A DNA stretch of 64,000 bases, taken from assembly GCA_001936135.1 (NCBI GenBank), contig CP012821.1, positions 682,001 through 746,000 of the forward strand, written 5' to 3'. The position numbers and the translations under genes were made by a program. Below, in pieces: positions 44,387 to 55,701 of the stretch; the first letter of the stretch is position 1, and each line of letters opens with the position of its first letter. Source of the DNA: Saccharomycopsis fibuligera x Saccharomycopsis cf. fibuligera (taxonomy: Eukaryota > Ascomycota > Saccharomycetes > Ascoideales > Saccharomycopsidaceae). The notes under the pieces were generated by a model that ran no database searches, was not told the origin of the DNA, and saw only the letters and a list, made by a program, of their open reading frames with translations.

Positions 44387-45210
44387 TGCCAATTGCCAAT
44401 TATCAATTGCTTTTGCTATTGCCGTCTATATCAATGCGGCTTTCCTTAATTAGATATTATTATTTTTTAGTTAAGTTTCCTACAGGCCCTGTCCACAGAC
44501 AGAGCTACCCTGTGCACTTGTACTTGTGCTTGTGTTGTTGATGTGGATGTCGGTGAAGAGTCACACCTTTCCTATCAGAAAAAAAAAAATGCATTACGCT
44601 GATTAGCACCAAAGCTGCGACGGGCTCGTGATCGGCGGCTTGCAAATACATAAGCATTAGACAGTATTATAGTCATGACCCTATATTAAAAATATGTTCA
44701 GGCACTGTGGATAAATTTCTAGTTTTAAATCGGTTATTTCATAAGCACGCTAGTTGGCTTGCAAGTTCGGCATAACTCATACAATGATAAAACTACTAAG
44801 AAAAAAATTAGGCTTTAAATTGAAGCAGTGGTGAGCTTGAACAAAGCAGTTGATCTGATGCTAAATGTGAATGCAAAGACAAATATGTAAAATTGAAATT
44901 GAAATGTGAAGCCGCTATGGAGTTGATTTGTAAGAACTGCGAAAAAAATTTGTAGCAATCGTTCAGATTGCAGATAAAACAGCACAGCAAAAGATAAATG
45001 CGATAGAATTGAAGTTGCCTTGCCAAAAAGGGAAGAACAAGAATTGACAACATTATTAGAAAAGACAAAAAAAAAGACGAATAAAAAAAAAAAAAATTAG
45101 AAATTATTGAAGAATTGAAAAACAAACTGGACGAGATGAAGACTTAATCAGTAATAAAATTTTAGAAAATTAGAAAAATGGGGGATAAAAAAGAATAGAA
45201 TAATATACTA
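44387..45210. promoter_or_regulatory. ARG2 promoter region
   Basis: 824 bp between two minus-strand genes. It contains a Gcn4-type core at 44558-44563 and A-rich stretches near 45068-45098. No gene seen. Confidence 0.5.
44558..44563 (-). promoter_or_regulatory. Gcn4-type core (TGACTC) upstream of ARG2
   Basis: GAGTCA on the plus strand reads TGACTC toward ARG2, about 172 bp before its ATG. Gcn4 controls arginine genes in yeasts; the match is six bases only. Confidence 0.4.
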
Positions 45211-46413
45211 CTACACAATATTTCCATATGGACTAACAAAGACAGGCGATCTAACTTTCTTCCCAAGATATCTTCCATCATCGTGATCATCAAAAACATG
45301 ATTGTACGACTCTTCAGAGTCATAAAACTTGTCTCTTACTACTTGATCTGGTGTTCTATTTGTGAGCCTAGCTTCTTCTTGTAAGGACAATTGAGGTCGA
45401 AGACTAATTCCAAGAGCTCTTGAATTTCTTATATTGGACAGCTGTCTTGACACTTTTGATTTTTTATCAGTGACGCTGCTATTTCCACTACCACCAGTTG
45501 AAGAGCTCATAGTTTTGTAGCTTTGCTTACTTGACAACACCGGAGCATTGATTCCAGAAATGCCCTCTGCATAGTGCGGCTGGAACGGTGGCATATTAGG
45601 GTACCATCTCTTGGAGCTTCTTTTTGGAATCGAAGGAGAAGCTGAACTTTGCCAGTGTGCAGACTTGGAAGCATCGAGAACCGGGGTTGCAGCAAGCGAG
45701 CTGCAGTTAGAGTATTCATCATCATGAGTTTGATGATAATATTCATTGTCTTCGTTAATAGTGGTTGGAACAGCGTGACCGCTTCTTGCCAAAATATCAG
45801 AAATACTAGTAGCAGCAGCCAATTGAGGGCCCAGAAATTGTGCTTGTCTTGGAACGTTATGGCTGAATGCTGCGGCTGGAGATTTAACAGAGGGCAGCCT
45901 ACTGAACAATGGTGACATTTTTTCCACTGAAGATACAGCAGGACTTCTTGCTAAGTCATAACTCGAAGAACTAGCACTAGCCGACCTTGTAATGACACCA
46001 CTATTAGCTTTCATTTTGCTTTTCTTTTGTTGCTGATTGTCCACTTCTTGTAAGTCTGTGTTAGTAGCTGCAGCAAAGGTAGCACTGTATATTGCTGGAG
46101 AATAATTTCCTTTTCCAGAATGCAAATATACGTTGAAATTGCTGCCGCTTGCAGCCAAGGTTTTATTGAGTGAATCAGCAGAAAAGTTTCTGCTGTTATT
46201 ATTGTTACTAGATGTGCCAGGGTTGGTATTGTTGCTTGTAATGACCAATCCTCCAAGCACCACATTACCAGTGTCAATGAGCACAGGACTAGTGTAAACG
46301 CCATTCTCCTTCAAGAAATTGTTGATATCGTTTATAGTATCTGCTAATTGAGCATCGATGTGTTGTTTTTGCTGCGGATCTTGCAGATGCTGTCGTTGTT
46401 GTTGTTGCTTTCG

Positions 46414-46446
<33 letters not shown>

Positions 46447-48726
46447 TTGCCATGCAAGTCTTTTCTGTAAATCAGCAAATAGCTGACTAGAGTCTCGCTG
46501 TCCCGCAACGAGAAAATTTCTCACTGGCTTTTTTGACTCTTCAGCAGCTCGCTCACTCTCTTTGCTGATATCAGCATCACCACCACCAACAAGCCTCTCT
46601 CCATCTTTAACGTCCTGAACACTCTGCACCGCACCCAGATTCGGATTATTTTGCTCCTCACCGATCACATCAAGCTCCTCAACTTCCCTTAAACTTCCCA
46701 AATGAGAAATCGAATTTTTTTTACTGTTATCATTGCTATTGTTACCATCACTGAACTCAGATATATTTGAAGATGAGTAATATTGTTCAGTAGTGGTATC
46801 CAAACTCACGCTGACCCGCACAATTTCATTGCGCTTGCTTTCATAATCTAGATCAGCATCCCGCTCAATATCTTCATCGCCAGTGCTGTATCTGACATGT
46901 TGGACATGGGTATTCACAACATTCCCATGTTTTCTGGCCTTGGCTAACTCATTTTTAGTAATGCTATCAGCTACATTACTATCATTTATAATACTATCAT
47001 TTTTTCTAGTCAACAAAGATCTGTTTCTATCTAAGAACGAATCTCTTGACATTGGCTGATTACTGAATGCATATTTTTGATTTTGAGATTGAATTTGGCC
47101 GCGCTTGAGTTTTTTGGTTTTGTTTTGCATTAGTTCATATTGTAACTGAGTCATGGAATCTGATCTCTTGCTTTGTTTCAGTGGGTCTTTAACATTGGTG
47201 TTACTTGAGCTGTTTTTATTATCCTTGTTAGCAATTTTATTAAAATTATCAAAATTGTCACTTAAATTAGTGGTTGGTTTATTACCTTTTCTAATGGTCA
47301 CAGAATCATTATATAGCAAGTTAGTAACTGCAATATCACTCTCATCGCCATCCTCAATAACCATAACTTGCTTCCCATTTACATTCATCTGGCGACCAAG
47401 AGGGCTAGGAACACTAGTCACCGCAGTAGTAGCAGTAGTAGCTGTGTATGTCGTGGTTGGTGCGGTGCTCTTTGAAATAAAAGAATGAGCAGTGTCTTTT
47501 GTTTTACCAGTTTCTTTTTCTTCCTTTTTGCTTTTGTCTTCTGAGTCTGCTGCTGCTTTTGGATCTGCATCTTCGTAGGCATCTATCTCGTCATAAGTAT
47601 TACTATATTGCTTTTGATTGCCAACTGAAAATTCATTCATGCTTCTGTTATTAACAATATCCTCAGTAGGCTTAGTATAGGCGCCTTGTTCGCTGACACT
47701 TTTGTTCGGAGACCCATCTGGGGTGTAAAATTGTTCATCAATAGCTTGTGATGCCAGTGAGCCTGTTGAAAATTTTCCGGATTCTTTCTTTTTCATAATC
47801 ACATCATTAGCATTACCGTTATCACGGTTAGCAAGCTTTGCATGATTGGCAAAAAGACCATTTTTGCGCAGTTTATGGCTTCCTTCGCCACTACCAACCT
47901 TATTATCCATACCATCATTCTTCTCAGATAAATCAATCTCTACCATTTCATCACCATGTGCATTTTCATCAGCATTTTCATTGACAATAACCATCCGGTG
48001 GCTTAATCTTTTCTTTATGCTACTGCTGGGCTGCACAATACGCAAATCTCTCAGCTCACCAGCAACAGCCATGTTTAATCTTGCTGTAGTCGCTATTAGC
48101 GAATCTTGACGTTCGGCAAGATCAATGTAGTTGGTAAAATAGTTGTTATGCTTTAATTCTTCTGCCCAAGTACCACTTTCTTCAATATCTCTTAAAATCA
48201 TGTTCTTTCTTTGGGTAAAAAATTGTGGGTCTTGCGTAATTACTTTGATTTCGATATTGGTAGTACCATTCAACTTACCTCGTTTCAGCAAACCTGGCGT
48301 GTTGATTTTAATGCTGCGGCCAAGCTGATCCTTTTTCAAGTCTGTCGCGGTAAAATAATCGTCTTCATCAAGGGCTTTTTTCTCATTAGTATCGCCATTG
48401 TTGAAATTGTCTTTGCTTTTCTTTTTTTTGGTACGACATTTTAAGACACATATGATTACTGCAATCATTGCTAGTCCAAAGGGCACAACTACTGCAGCAA
48501 TAACGTATTTAAGACCCTCCATATCAGGCCCTCCGTTTTCAACAGACGTCTGTCGTTTGAGCAAAAAAGAGTGGATTTGAACATCATTTTGATGAAAAAG
48601 TTGTTCATGTGGGTGTTGTTGAAGTTGTTGTTGAAGTTGTTGCTTTAGTTCGGATAAGATATTATGGTCCTTGAGAAGCTTGTGTATAGAGGCTCCTTCG
48701 GGTTGCGGTCGTGAAAGAACAGGCAT
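45211..48726 (-). CDS. single-span membrane protein with long disordered cytoplasmic tail (SKG6/TOS2-like architecture)
   Basis: 1171 residues. A Gln/His-rich N-terminus of about 55 residues ends in FLLKRQTS. A single hydrophobic span follows at about residues 72-96 (LKYVIAAVVVPFGLAMIAVI, then ICVLKC), and a basic stop-transfer RTKKKKSK. The most structured part of the tail is residues 115-225 (INTPGLLKRGKL, IEIKVITQDPQFFTQRKNMI, SGTWAEELKHNNYFTNYIDL). Beyond that it is Ser/Asn/Asp-rich with polyGln near residues 762-785. The C-terminal 80 residues (RPQLSLQEEARLTNRTPDQV...GKKVRSPVFVSPYGNIV) look conserved. Skg6/Tos2 proteins at bud sites share this plan (short exterior, one span, long tail), but I cannot confirm homology. 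No clear cleavable signal peptide. Confidence 0.65.
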
Positions 48727-49574
48727 CCTACAAAAGATGACACAAGGAGACTATTGCAATTTTGGTGAAACTTTGTTTTTGTTGTTTTCTTGTGGTCTCA
48801 ATATGATCTTTATGTGCTATTTGCTCCAGTTTCAGCTTTGTTCAGCATATAATTGACATCTAGGATGGAGATCTGATGGAATAGAGTAACCAGAAAAGTC
48901 AAGCAACCGTCAGAAAGAAGCCTTCCATTATTTTTTGAAATACAAAACAACAAGAAAATGCGGCAAACCATTGATATATCAACAGTGGAAACAACTAAGT
49001 ACCTCTAGTGCCCCAAAATAGCAGCAGCAGTGTACAAGAACAACAGCAATCAGGGACATCAGCGGCGACAAGGAATGGATATTATGACCGGCGCCTTGTA
49101 GCTTAGGTACGTTAATGGAATGTCATTGGCCGCTAATTCTGGAAGAACCAGGCTAAGCATGATGAAAATTTGTCAATATTATTCAAATCGTGAGGCGCCC
49201 GCTGTTTAGTAGTGAAGCGTCCTGCACATCGCGTGCAATGGCTCTCTCGGCGACATTATAGTCAAGCATAACGGGAAGGCACTGCTGCCGGTTTTCCATT
49301 CTTACTTGCAGGAATTTATTTCCATGGCATTTGCTAGTGCTGGGGTAATGCTTGTTTGTGGTGGTTTTGTTAGTCCTATACTAATGACCTGGTATTAATG
49401 ACTTGATATGGATGTTGAGTCTGCACAAAATGGCGATATGCAGCCTGCTTGATTCCGGGTGACTGTGGAAGCCCGGTCTCAACAGTAACAGTCGTTACAT
49501 ACTATTTACAGAAATAAAAATGTCGTTAATGGTTATTATAGTATATATATATATATGCTATGTTACATAATCGG
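48727..49574. promoter_or_regulatory. upstream region of the 1171-residue membrane protein gene
   Basis: 848 bp between two minus-strand genes, with no coding gene recognised. A TA-repeat (about 49540-49557) lies just beyond the PSF2 stop. Confidence 0.45.
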
Positions 49575-50363
49575 TCAAAGCTCAAATTCGTTCATAGCAT
49601 GATCCATATCTTCATCGTCCTCGACGCTGCCAGCAGCACCACCTTCGCCGTCGTTTTTCACTGTATCTCGTAGTACGCTGTCTGGCTTTAGATTATTACT
49701 TCCACTTCCAAGACCACTCTTTCCCCCGTAGCTTCTCTCCGCTAAATTTTCCTCTTCATCCTCTGCGTCATCGTAGCCTTCATTTTCGGCACCGGGTGCT
49801 TCCTGATCTTCCACTGCTGATTGTAGCCTGCTCAAGTTACCCATCACCTCGCTGATAAATGGCCGGAACTCATTGATCTCCATCAAACTCAAATCATTGA
49901 AACTCAAATTCACCTCGTTGACGTTTCGCAAACCTTTGCGAAGCTTCACGAGCCTTATTTCTCTAAGGTCTTGTATGTATTTGAGGATCACGTCGCCATC
50001 ATCAATCAAATCTTGCTGGAAGTGCTTCAAAAACACTTTGGCGGTCTCCAACCACGTCTTGGGAAGTGCGCTGAATTTGGCAGGATAGTTCACTTCTTCT
50101 TGGTACTTGTTGGCTAGATATTTCTCGTTGAGCCATCGAGGCGGGCTGACCGTCACTTTATTTTGTTTGCGGAGAATCACCGCAAGCCACACAGGCACTT
50201 TATAGCTGGTCATGAGCCTCAACTTGGGCAAGGTGGTGGTGATGAGCGGGAGGGCATCACCCATGCTTTGGACGTTGGAGATAATTTCCACAGTCTCGTT
50301 CTCGGCAAGGAAGTTTATCTCCGCAGCAGTGAAGCTATCGTGGAGCTCTTTTGGGAATGGCAT
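49575..50363 (-). CDS. PSF2: GINS complex subunit Psf2
   Basis: 262 residues, slightly longer than S. cerevisiae Psf2 (213). The N-terminus (MPFPKELHDSFTAAEINFLA ENE) and the block VPVWLAVILRKQNKV...PPRWLNEKYL are diagnostic. The helical domain IQDLREIRLVKLRKGLRNVN, with LSLMEINEFRPFISEVM, closes the conserved part. The last 75 residues are acidic and Gly/Asn-rich, an extension beyond the S. cerevisiae length. GINS joins Cdc45 and Mcm2-7 to form the CMG replicative helicase in the nucleus. Divergent from POP4, with an ACGCG core in the shared spacer, as expected for an S-phase gene. Confidence 0.95.
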   Translation of the reverse strand: MPFPKELHDSFTAAEINFLAENETVEIISNVQSMGDALPLITTTLPKLRLMTSYKVPVWLAVILRKQNKVTVSPPRWLNEKYLANKYQEEVNYPAKFSALPKTWLETAKVFLKHFQQDLIDDGDVILKYIQDLREIRLVKLRKGLRNVNEVNLSFNDLSLMEINEFRPFISEVMGNLSRLQSAVEDQEAPGAENEGYDDAEDEEENLAERSYGGKSGLGSGSNNLKPDSVLRDTVKNDGEGGAAGSVEDDEDMDHAMNEFEL

Positions 50364-50936
50364 CTGCGTGGTATTGGTATCTTATTAGTGTCTGGTGCTC
50401 TGTAGGCTCTGTCGCTTGCCTTGTAGTTCAGTTCAGTCGCGCTTTGACTTATTTCTGTTTCCGTTTTTCTTTATTTTGTTTTTCTGCCTTTCCTGCGTGG
50501 CGCGTGCGCCGCAGTGTGGCTGGTGGCATCTTGTGCGAGAAGAGTGTGTTGCAGTGCAGTTAGCTGACGGTTTGTAGAAAAGACTAGAATGATTGGAAGA
50601 TTGGCGCAAATAAAATCCAAACGGTACGTTTCGGTCTGGGGGAAGGAGTGGTAGCAGCAGCTTGAGCAGCAACAGCAGCAGCAAAAACGATACTGCCGTG
50701 AAGGGCAGTTTCCTATGTGGGAAACACCCGAGCAAACTAGAACACACACAGAGAAGGAAGTAAGAGAAATCCAGTGAAGCTTAGTCTTCCGAATAGCACT
50801 TTCATTTAGTGGCCATGCTGCAAATACAAAATAATTCTTTTTGTCAGCATCCACTGCTCAAAACAGGTACACTCTGAGCGATGGTTTGTCAGTTGGCGTA
50901 CCCCGCAAATATTGCGGCTGCACTGTTGGTTGTTTC

Positions 50937-50943
50937 TTCGCGT
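50937..50943 (-). promoter_or_regulatory. MCB-like site in the PSF2/POP4 spacer
   Basis: TTCGCGT on the plus strand, ACGCGAA toward PSF2, about 575 bp from its ATG. The ACGCG core drives replication genes through MBF. Sequence match only. Confidence 0.3.
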
Positions 50944-51111
50944 CTTGCTCCAATTCGCTACAATAGGATAATGTTGAACAGTACCAATAACAGTAACAAA
51001 CTACCACCAATACACTGAAAAAAAGATATTGGTTATGGTGCTAGTGATAGCGATAGTGACAGTGGTTGCAGTAACCATACCGTCTTTTGTACCGCTTCTT
51101 TGGAACACATA

Positions 51112-51119
51112 TCACGTGA
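51112..51119. promoter_or_regulatory. TCACGTGA E-box palindrome upstream of POP4
   Basis: Perfect 8-bp palindrome about 145 bp before the POP4 ATG, a Cbf1/bHLH-type site. In Candida, Cbf1 is linked to ribosome-related genes, so a role at a ribosome-biogenesis-linked gene is plausible. Confidence 0.35.
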
Positions 51120-51263
51120 CCATATATGCATCGCGATCTAATAAAAGATTTTCCAGTGTAACTTCAAAATGGCCCAAAACTGCAATTGTAATAACTCCAA
51201 ATCAGAAAGTAACACACATTTGGACTGAACAGTAAAGTCATCTTGCAAATTTTGGGATCGGCA

Positions 51264-52601
51264 ATGGAAAGACAACTACTTGCTCGCTCGCGGTTTTTTA
51301 ACAGTTCCCAGAGCCTCGACGAGCTCTTGCAAAAACGGTACTCCCGCACAGGTGACCAAAAAAACTTTCTTACTTTGAAGCCCACTGGATCCAATAATGC
51401 CAACAACACGAGCTACAACAACAGCAATAGCGGAAGTTCCAGCAGCAGTAGCAGCCGCCTGAAGCAGCAGCAGCCGTCGTTGTTGCATGCATTACAGAGC
51501 AATGGCCTTTCAGAAGACCCTAACTCTGAGGAAAACGGTGCAGCCAGGTCCACCAGAGACAAGAATATTCCTAGTAATAAAGTTGGTCCGGTGAATCCTA
51601 ATGTCCAATGGGACAAGAAGCCAGTGCAAACTTCGCGCAGCAACCAAAATTCCAGATTCGCAAAAAAACAAGTGAAAAGAAATAGCACAAAACACCAGCG
51701 TGAAAAGAGTCGATTATTGTTGGAAAAAAAGAGCAAAAAGACAACAAGATTAGTGTTTCGACAATATGTAAAGACCACTGTTGCTCGGCAGCGCAAAGTC
51801 GCAGCCATCATCACCAAGATCAGAAATGATGTGAAACTGCAAATTGAAAGGGGGAATATCAAAGGCACAGACATCAGCAACAACAACACTACTAGCAGCG
51901 CAATAACCAGCAAAAAATTACAGTCGCTTCTAACAAAACACAATATTCCACAATATCAAACATATGCTCACTTGAGCCTTCTTTGGAACAATTACATCGC
52001 TGACTTGCTACGGTTAGACAAAACCAGCAATCTCCAGCAAACTCTTACCAAACTTTCATCAGCCGAATTCATTGGTGCCATTGCCAGAGTCATTAACAGT
52101 AACGATACTACATTGCTTAACTTGACCGGGTTGATTTTATACGAATTCAAAAACTATTTTGTGTTTGTGATTCCGTCGAGATTGAAATTTGGTCCAAATG
52201 TCACCATTGCTGAGCAAAACAACATGTTAAGTCAAGATGCGGACTTTGATCAGTTCACCGCCAGTGAACTTGTTGGCGGCTTGAGACTTATTGAAAAGAA
52301 ATCTTGCGTTTTCAAAATCATCCTTCCTTACAGCAGTCCGCCGCCAGCATCAGCAAAGGTCACTGGCTTGTCTAAAAAGAAACAAAAAGGTAGCACACAG
52401 ACAGCCAATAAATTTGAAGAACCAGTATCACAGACTACAGAAGACGATCATGAGCATCAGCTTAGAGTCGATGATAGTAATAACTTTTTGGAATTTTTGA
52501 TCATCGGAGCAAGGTTCAACTACAAGGCCATTGATCGATCAAACAAAAAGTTCAAAAATCACAACGTTAATGATTTGGGAATACTAATGCCGAAAGACTA
52601 G
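51264..52601 (+). CDS. POP4: RNase P / RNase MRP protein subunit Pop4 (Rpp29)
   Basis: 445 residues from ATG 51264; seven more codons upstream are open but begin with TTG. The C-terminal half matches Pop4: IPQYQTYAHLSLLWNNYIAD, KLSSAEFIGAIARVINSNDT, LNLTGLILYEFKNYFVFVIP and FLIIGARFNYKAIDRSNKKF. This is the Rpp29 Sm-like barrel. Pop4 is shared by RNase P (tRNA 5' processing) and RNase MRP (pre-rRNA cleavage) in the nucleus and nucleolus. The N-terminal 150 residues are Ser/Asn-rich, followed by a basic region (KKQVKRNSTKHQREKSRLLL) likely to contact RNA. It is longer than S. cerevisiae Pop4 (279) because of this N-terminus and a Lys/Thr-rich insertion inside the barrel near residues 375-405. 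Confidence 0.92.
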   Translation: MERQLLARSRFFNSSQSLDELLQKRYSRTGDQKNFLTLKPTGSNNANNTSYNNSNSGSSSSSSSRLKQQQPSLLHALQSNGLSEDPNSEENGAARSTRDKNIPSNKVGPVNPNVQWDKKPVQTSRSNQNSRFAKKQVKRNSTKHQREKSRLLLEKKSKKTTRLVFRQYVKTTVARQRKVAAIITKIRNDVKLQIERGNIKGTDISNNNTTSSAITSKKLQSLLTKHNIPQYQTYAHLSLLWNNYIADLLRLDKTSNLQQTLTKLSSAEFIGAIARVINSNDTTLLNLTGLILYEFKNYFVFVIPSRLKFGPNVTIAEQNNMLSQDADFDQFTASELVGGLRLIEKKSCVFKIILPYSSPPPASAKVTGLSKKKQKGSTQTANKFEEPVSQTTEDDHEHQLRVDDSNNFLEFLIIGARFNYKAIDRSNKKFKNHNVNDLGILMPKD

Positions 52602-53096
52602 TTTGATGATTAATTTTATGCTATTTACTCTTTTAATAACAATTTCCAGTAAGTGCGTCAATAGCTCATGTAGTAAATATCATACAATGATGAATGTAAA
52701 ATATAGAAAGCGGAATTGCGCTTCTCGCCCATTTCCTCAAAAACTGGAGGCAGCATAAAAGTTGCCTTGACAGGAAATAGCCATGCAAAACATCGTTTTT
52801 CTCTAACTTGATACGACAAAACTAATTAAAACTGATCTAGTTCGAAAAATTTTTGTTGATTGATAGACAGTAGACTGTATTGTTTTTTTCTTTTTTTTTT
52901 AGTGCGTATGGCACATCATGAGAAGGGTAGTCAGCTTTAAGCTTGTCGTCTTTTGCCACAGTATATCACAAATTATTAACTTACATTTTTTGGGCTATGG
53001 TCTGTACCCACATGTAATACAGTTTACATTTCTCCGAAACAAGGTTCATGAATATTTGCTAGTACGCAGTTTTGATCAATATACATAAACGTCAAC
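52602..53096. other. convergent spacer POP4 / NTR2-like, no gene seen
   Basis: 495 bp, AT-rich, with a T-run near 52882-52899. No gene. Confidence 0.5.
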
Positions 53097-55253
53097 TCAA
53101 AAATCCAACCCTTCAAACTCCTTCTCCATGTCTAGAATCCGTTGTTCAATTTTTTCTTTTTGCAGTTTTGCCGAAATTTCCTCCTCTTTCAACAACTGAA
53201 CCTGCTCGGCTTTCTTTGACGCTATAGTTTCCAATTCTTTCGAAAATGCTTTTGCTTTATTTGAATATACTTCAAACAAATCAACTTGAGTTGGGGTGGC
53301 GCTGCCTTCTTTCTCATTTTCATCCACATAATTTTTCTCCTCTTGAACACTCTTTTTGATATGGATCCCAACATTGGGCTTTTCTAGTTCTCGCATTATC
53401 GTTTCAAACACTTTATTGAGCTTTGGGAATCGTTTGAAAGAGTCATCGATAAACTTTTCCTGTTGCATTTCTTTCAAATACTGTTTTATATCATGGGCCG
53501 TTGTCTTTGAGTTTGTCCCATTGTCATTTTCATATCCCGTACTATTTCCAGTCCCAACTCCAGTTCCACTTCCACCATCAAAGTTGACACCGTTATCGTT
53601 CTCTTCAGCCGTTTTTTGGTTAATATTGCCGGCACCAGCACCATCGAAATCTCCCGCAAGCACCCCTGTATTCAACGCGTCATAAATTTTTTGATTTTCC
53701 CATTTGGCCAACTCTTCATCTTCGTCACTGATATCCTGCTCCAAATTGTAATCGTAAATCGTATCTTTTATTTCTTCGTTTTGTATTTTTTCTGCCTTCA
53801 GTGGATCAAAAGCGAGTCTTTTATCGCTGAACTCTGTTTCTTCAAGGTCTTCCCCGGTCGCGCCTCCGCTGAGATTAATGACGTTTTTTTCGATGCTTCG
53901 GATTGAAGGTTGTTGGTTATTTGTCAAGTTTGAGTTGTTGGTCTTGGTAGCAGATTGTTGAACAACTTCAGGCTCCAAGTCGGAATCTGAGGAGTGGTTC
54001 ATAAAATCTTCATCAATTTCGATTTTATCATCATCAACAGAGCTTTTATCGGCAGCAGCGCCGGATGCCAGTCCGGTTGTTGTTTCTGTTGTCGTATATG
54101 TTTCTGTAACTCTTCCGTTATTGATTACAGCCTCCCTTTCAGCTTTCGCCACAAGTTCACTTCGCAATTTCAATTTCTTGGCCTTTATTTGCTCGATGGT
54201 CTTGTCGTCATAGATTTTCGTTACTGCTCGCTCAGCAAGAATAGCTCCACCGCCACTTTCGGGCAACCCAATGTTGCCAGTATTGCTGTATGCGGGCGGC
54301 GATGGTGGATCAGTGCTCATTTTGACATCGTCGTCACCACTGTTACCATAATGCTGTGCTTCATCATTGCCTCCGTTTGCATCTGCATTTTCGACATTGC
54401 TCCACACCAGCTTTTTTTGCGCACTGATCATTATTTTCAAATTTTTGGGAGAGTAAGATAGATCGTCACTTTGTTTAGTGGCTTTCTTTGATTGACGAAT
54501 GCTTTGGCTTTTCACTCTACTTTTTTGTTGCGCCACGCTTAACCTCGTGCTGTCTGTACCGAACCCATGTCGTATGCTGCTACCATAGTTCTCAACACTG
54601 CCGCCTCTATCTTCTTCGTCATTCTCATCATCTTGAAAATCGGCGAAAAGCGGCCGTATCACTTTCTTCTTTCTCTGACTTTCCTTTGGCTTGCCGACGT
54701 TCACAGCCTGGTCTTGCAATGCACCACCGCTATCGCTGGCATTGGCTTTACTGGTATTGCTTTTCCTAGCGGTCACTTTGCTGAACATAGTAGTATCCTG
54801 GCTACTGCCGCCATCGTTCTCATCATCTTCTGAGTCGTTGTAGCCCAACTTCCCTACGGACGTGCCGCTGTTGCCTTGCCTCACTTTCATCTTGGTCTTT
54901 TTCTTTTTTTTCCTGAATTGTAGAGGAGCTGTTATAGTGCTACTGGTTCCGGGCGTTGTGGTCCAATCATCATCATCATCATCGTTATCGTTATCATTAT
55001 TGTCATCATTATCATCATCACCACCATCGTTACCGCCAGCGTCTGCTTTATCTTGAAGACTGATTTCGCTGCCACTTCTGTCAGCAAGAGCCGTGTCCTT
55101 TGTCTTCACTAATCGCTGCCTCTGTTGGCTACCATTGCTGTTACTAGTCTGCTTGTCATGTAGCTCTTCATCGTCGCTGTAGCCATTTTTCAGAGCAGTA
55201 TTGGACGCTGTCTGCAACACCTTCACTTTTGTCCTTTTCCTGAAAGAGGACAT
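53097..55253 (-). CDS. GCFC/NTR2-like spliceosome disassembly factor
   Basis: 718 residues. The N-terminus SSFRKRTKVKVLQ, the motif LSYSPKNLKIMISAQKKLVW near residue 270, and TIEQIKAKKLKLRSELV near 350 follow the order seen in Ntr2/PAXBP1-type proteins. EDEELAKWENQKI near residue 516 is the GCFC-family signature, and the C-terminus is a coiled coil (ELETIASKKAEQVQLLKEEE...). Ntr2 partners Ntr1 and the helicase Prp43 to release excised intron lariats. Conserved pieces are separated by acidic Asp/Asn-rich and Ser-rich tracts, making it about twice the length of S. cerevisiae Ntr2. Assignment is from motif order, so moderate. Confidence 0.65.
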   Translation of the reverse strand: MSSFRKRTKVKVLQTASNTALKNGYSDDEELHDKQTSNSNGSQQRQRLVKTKDTALADRSGSEISLQDKADAGGNDGGDDDNDDNNDNDNDDDDDDWTTTPGTSSTITAPLQFRKKKKKTKMKVRQGNSGTSVGKLGYNDSEDDENDGGSSQDTTMFSKVTARKSNTSKANASDSGGALQDQAVNVGKPKESQRKKKVIRPLFADFQDDENDEEDRGGSVENYGSSIRHGFGTDSTRLSVAQQKSRVKSQSIRQSKKATKQSDDLSYSPKNLKIMISAQKKLVWSNVENADANGGNDEAQHYGNSGDDDVKMSTDPPSPPAYSNTGNIGLPESGGGAILAERAVTKIYDDKTIEQIKAKKLKLRSELVAKAEREAVINNGRVTETYTTTETTTGLASGAAADKSSVDDDKIEIDEDFMNHSSDSDLEPEVVQQSATKTNNSNLTNNQQPSIRSIEKNVINLSGGATGEDLEETEFSDKRLAFDPLKAEKIQNEEIKDTIYDYNLEQDISDEDEELAKWENQKIYDALNTGVLAGDFDGAGAGNINQKTAEENDNGVNFDGGSGTGVGTGNSTGYENDNGTNSKTTAHDIKQYLKEMQQEKFIDDSFKRFPKLNKVFETIMRELEKPNVGIHIKKSVQEEKNYVDENEKEGSATPTQVDLFEVYSNKAKAFSKELETIASKKAEQVQLLKEEEISAKLQKEKIEQRILDMEKEFEGLDF

Positions 55254-55701
55254 TATGACAATGTGATCTGCTTTGTGCTATTGTGCAATGAATATATAGG
55301 CGAACTGGCGCTATATCGTACTGCTGTGCAGCGATATGTCTCAAGGCGATTAGTTTCTGATCCCGCTTCACGCTTTTTTTTTTATTTGTTATTTTTTTTC
55401 CCTTCCTGAAGAAAGGTTTTGCCCGACTGTGTCAACGCGCACTACAGATCTACAAGTCAAACCTAGACCAAGCTCAATAAGTAACGTACGTTGGCAGTGG
55501 CCAGCAATGCCAAACAAAGCTAGCAAAACATAAAAACAAAAACAAAGACAAAAGCACGCCGGGAGAGCCAGCCGTCTAGCGCATGGTTCCAGCAAAGAAA
55601 AAGATGTATATAATGTACAAAAGCAGACTCGTCAAGAGCCAAAATCAAACGGAGCGAAATTCTGAAAACCAGAGAAACAAGCAAAGAGAAGAACCGCGTC
55701 C
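55254..55701. promoter_or_regulatory. NTR2-like promoter and 3' flank of the next gene
   Basis: 448 bp; GC content rises toward the gene on the right. No gene recognised. Confidence 0.45.

Larger units (their letters stand above)
50364..51263. promoter_or_regulatory. shared promoter region PSF2 / POP4
   Basis: 900-bp divergent spacer. An MCB-like ACGCGAA (minus strand) is at 50937-50943 and TCACGTGA at 51112-51119. Short GC-rich frames next to PSF2 on both strands show no family resemblance. Confidence 0.5.
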
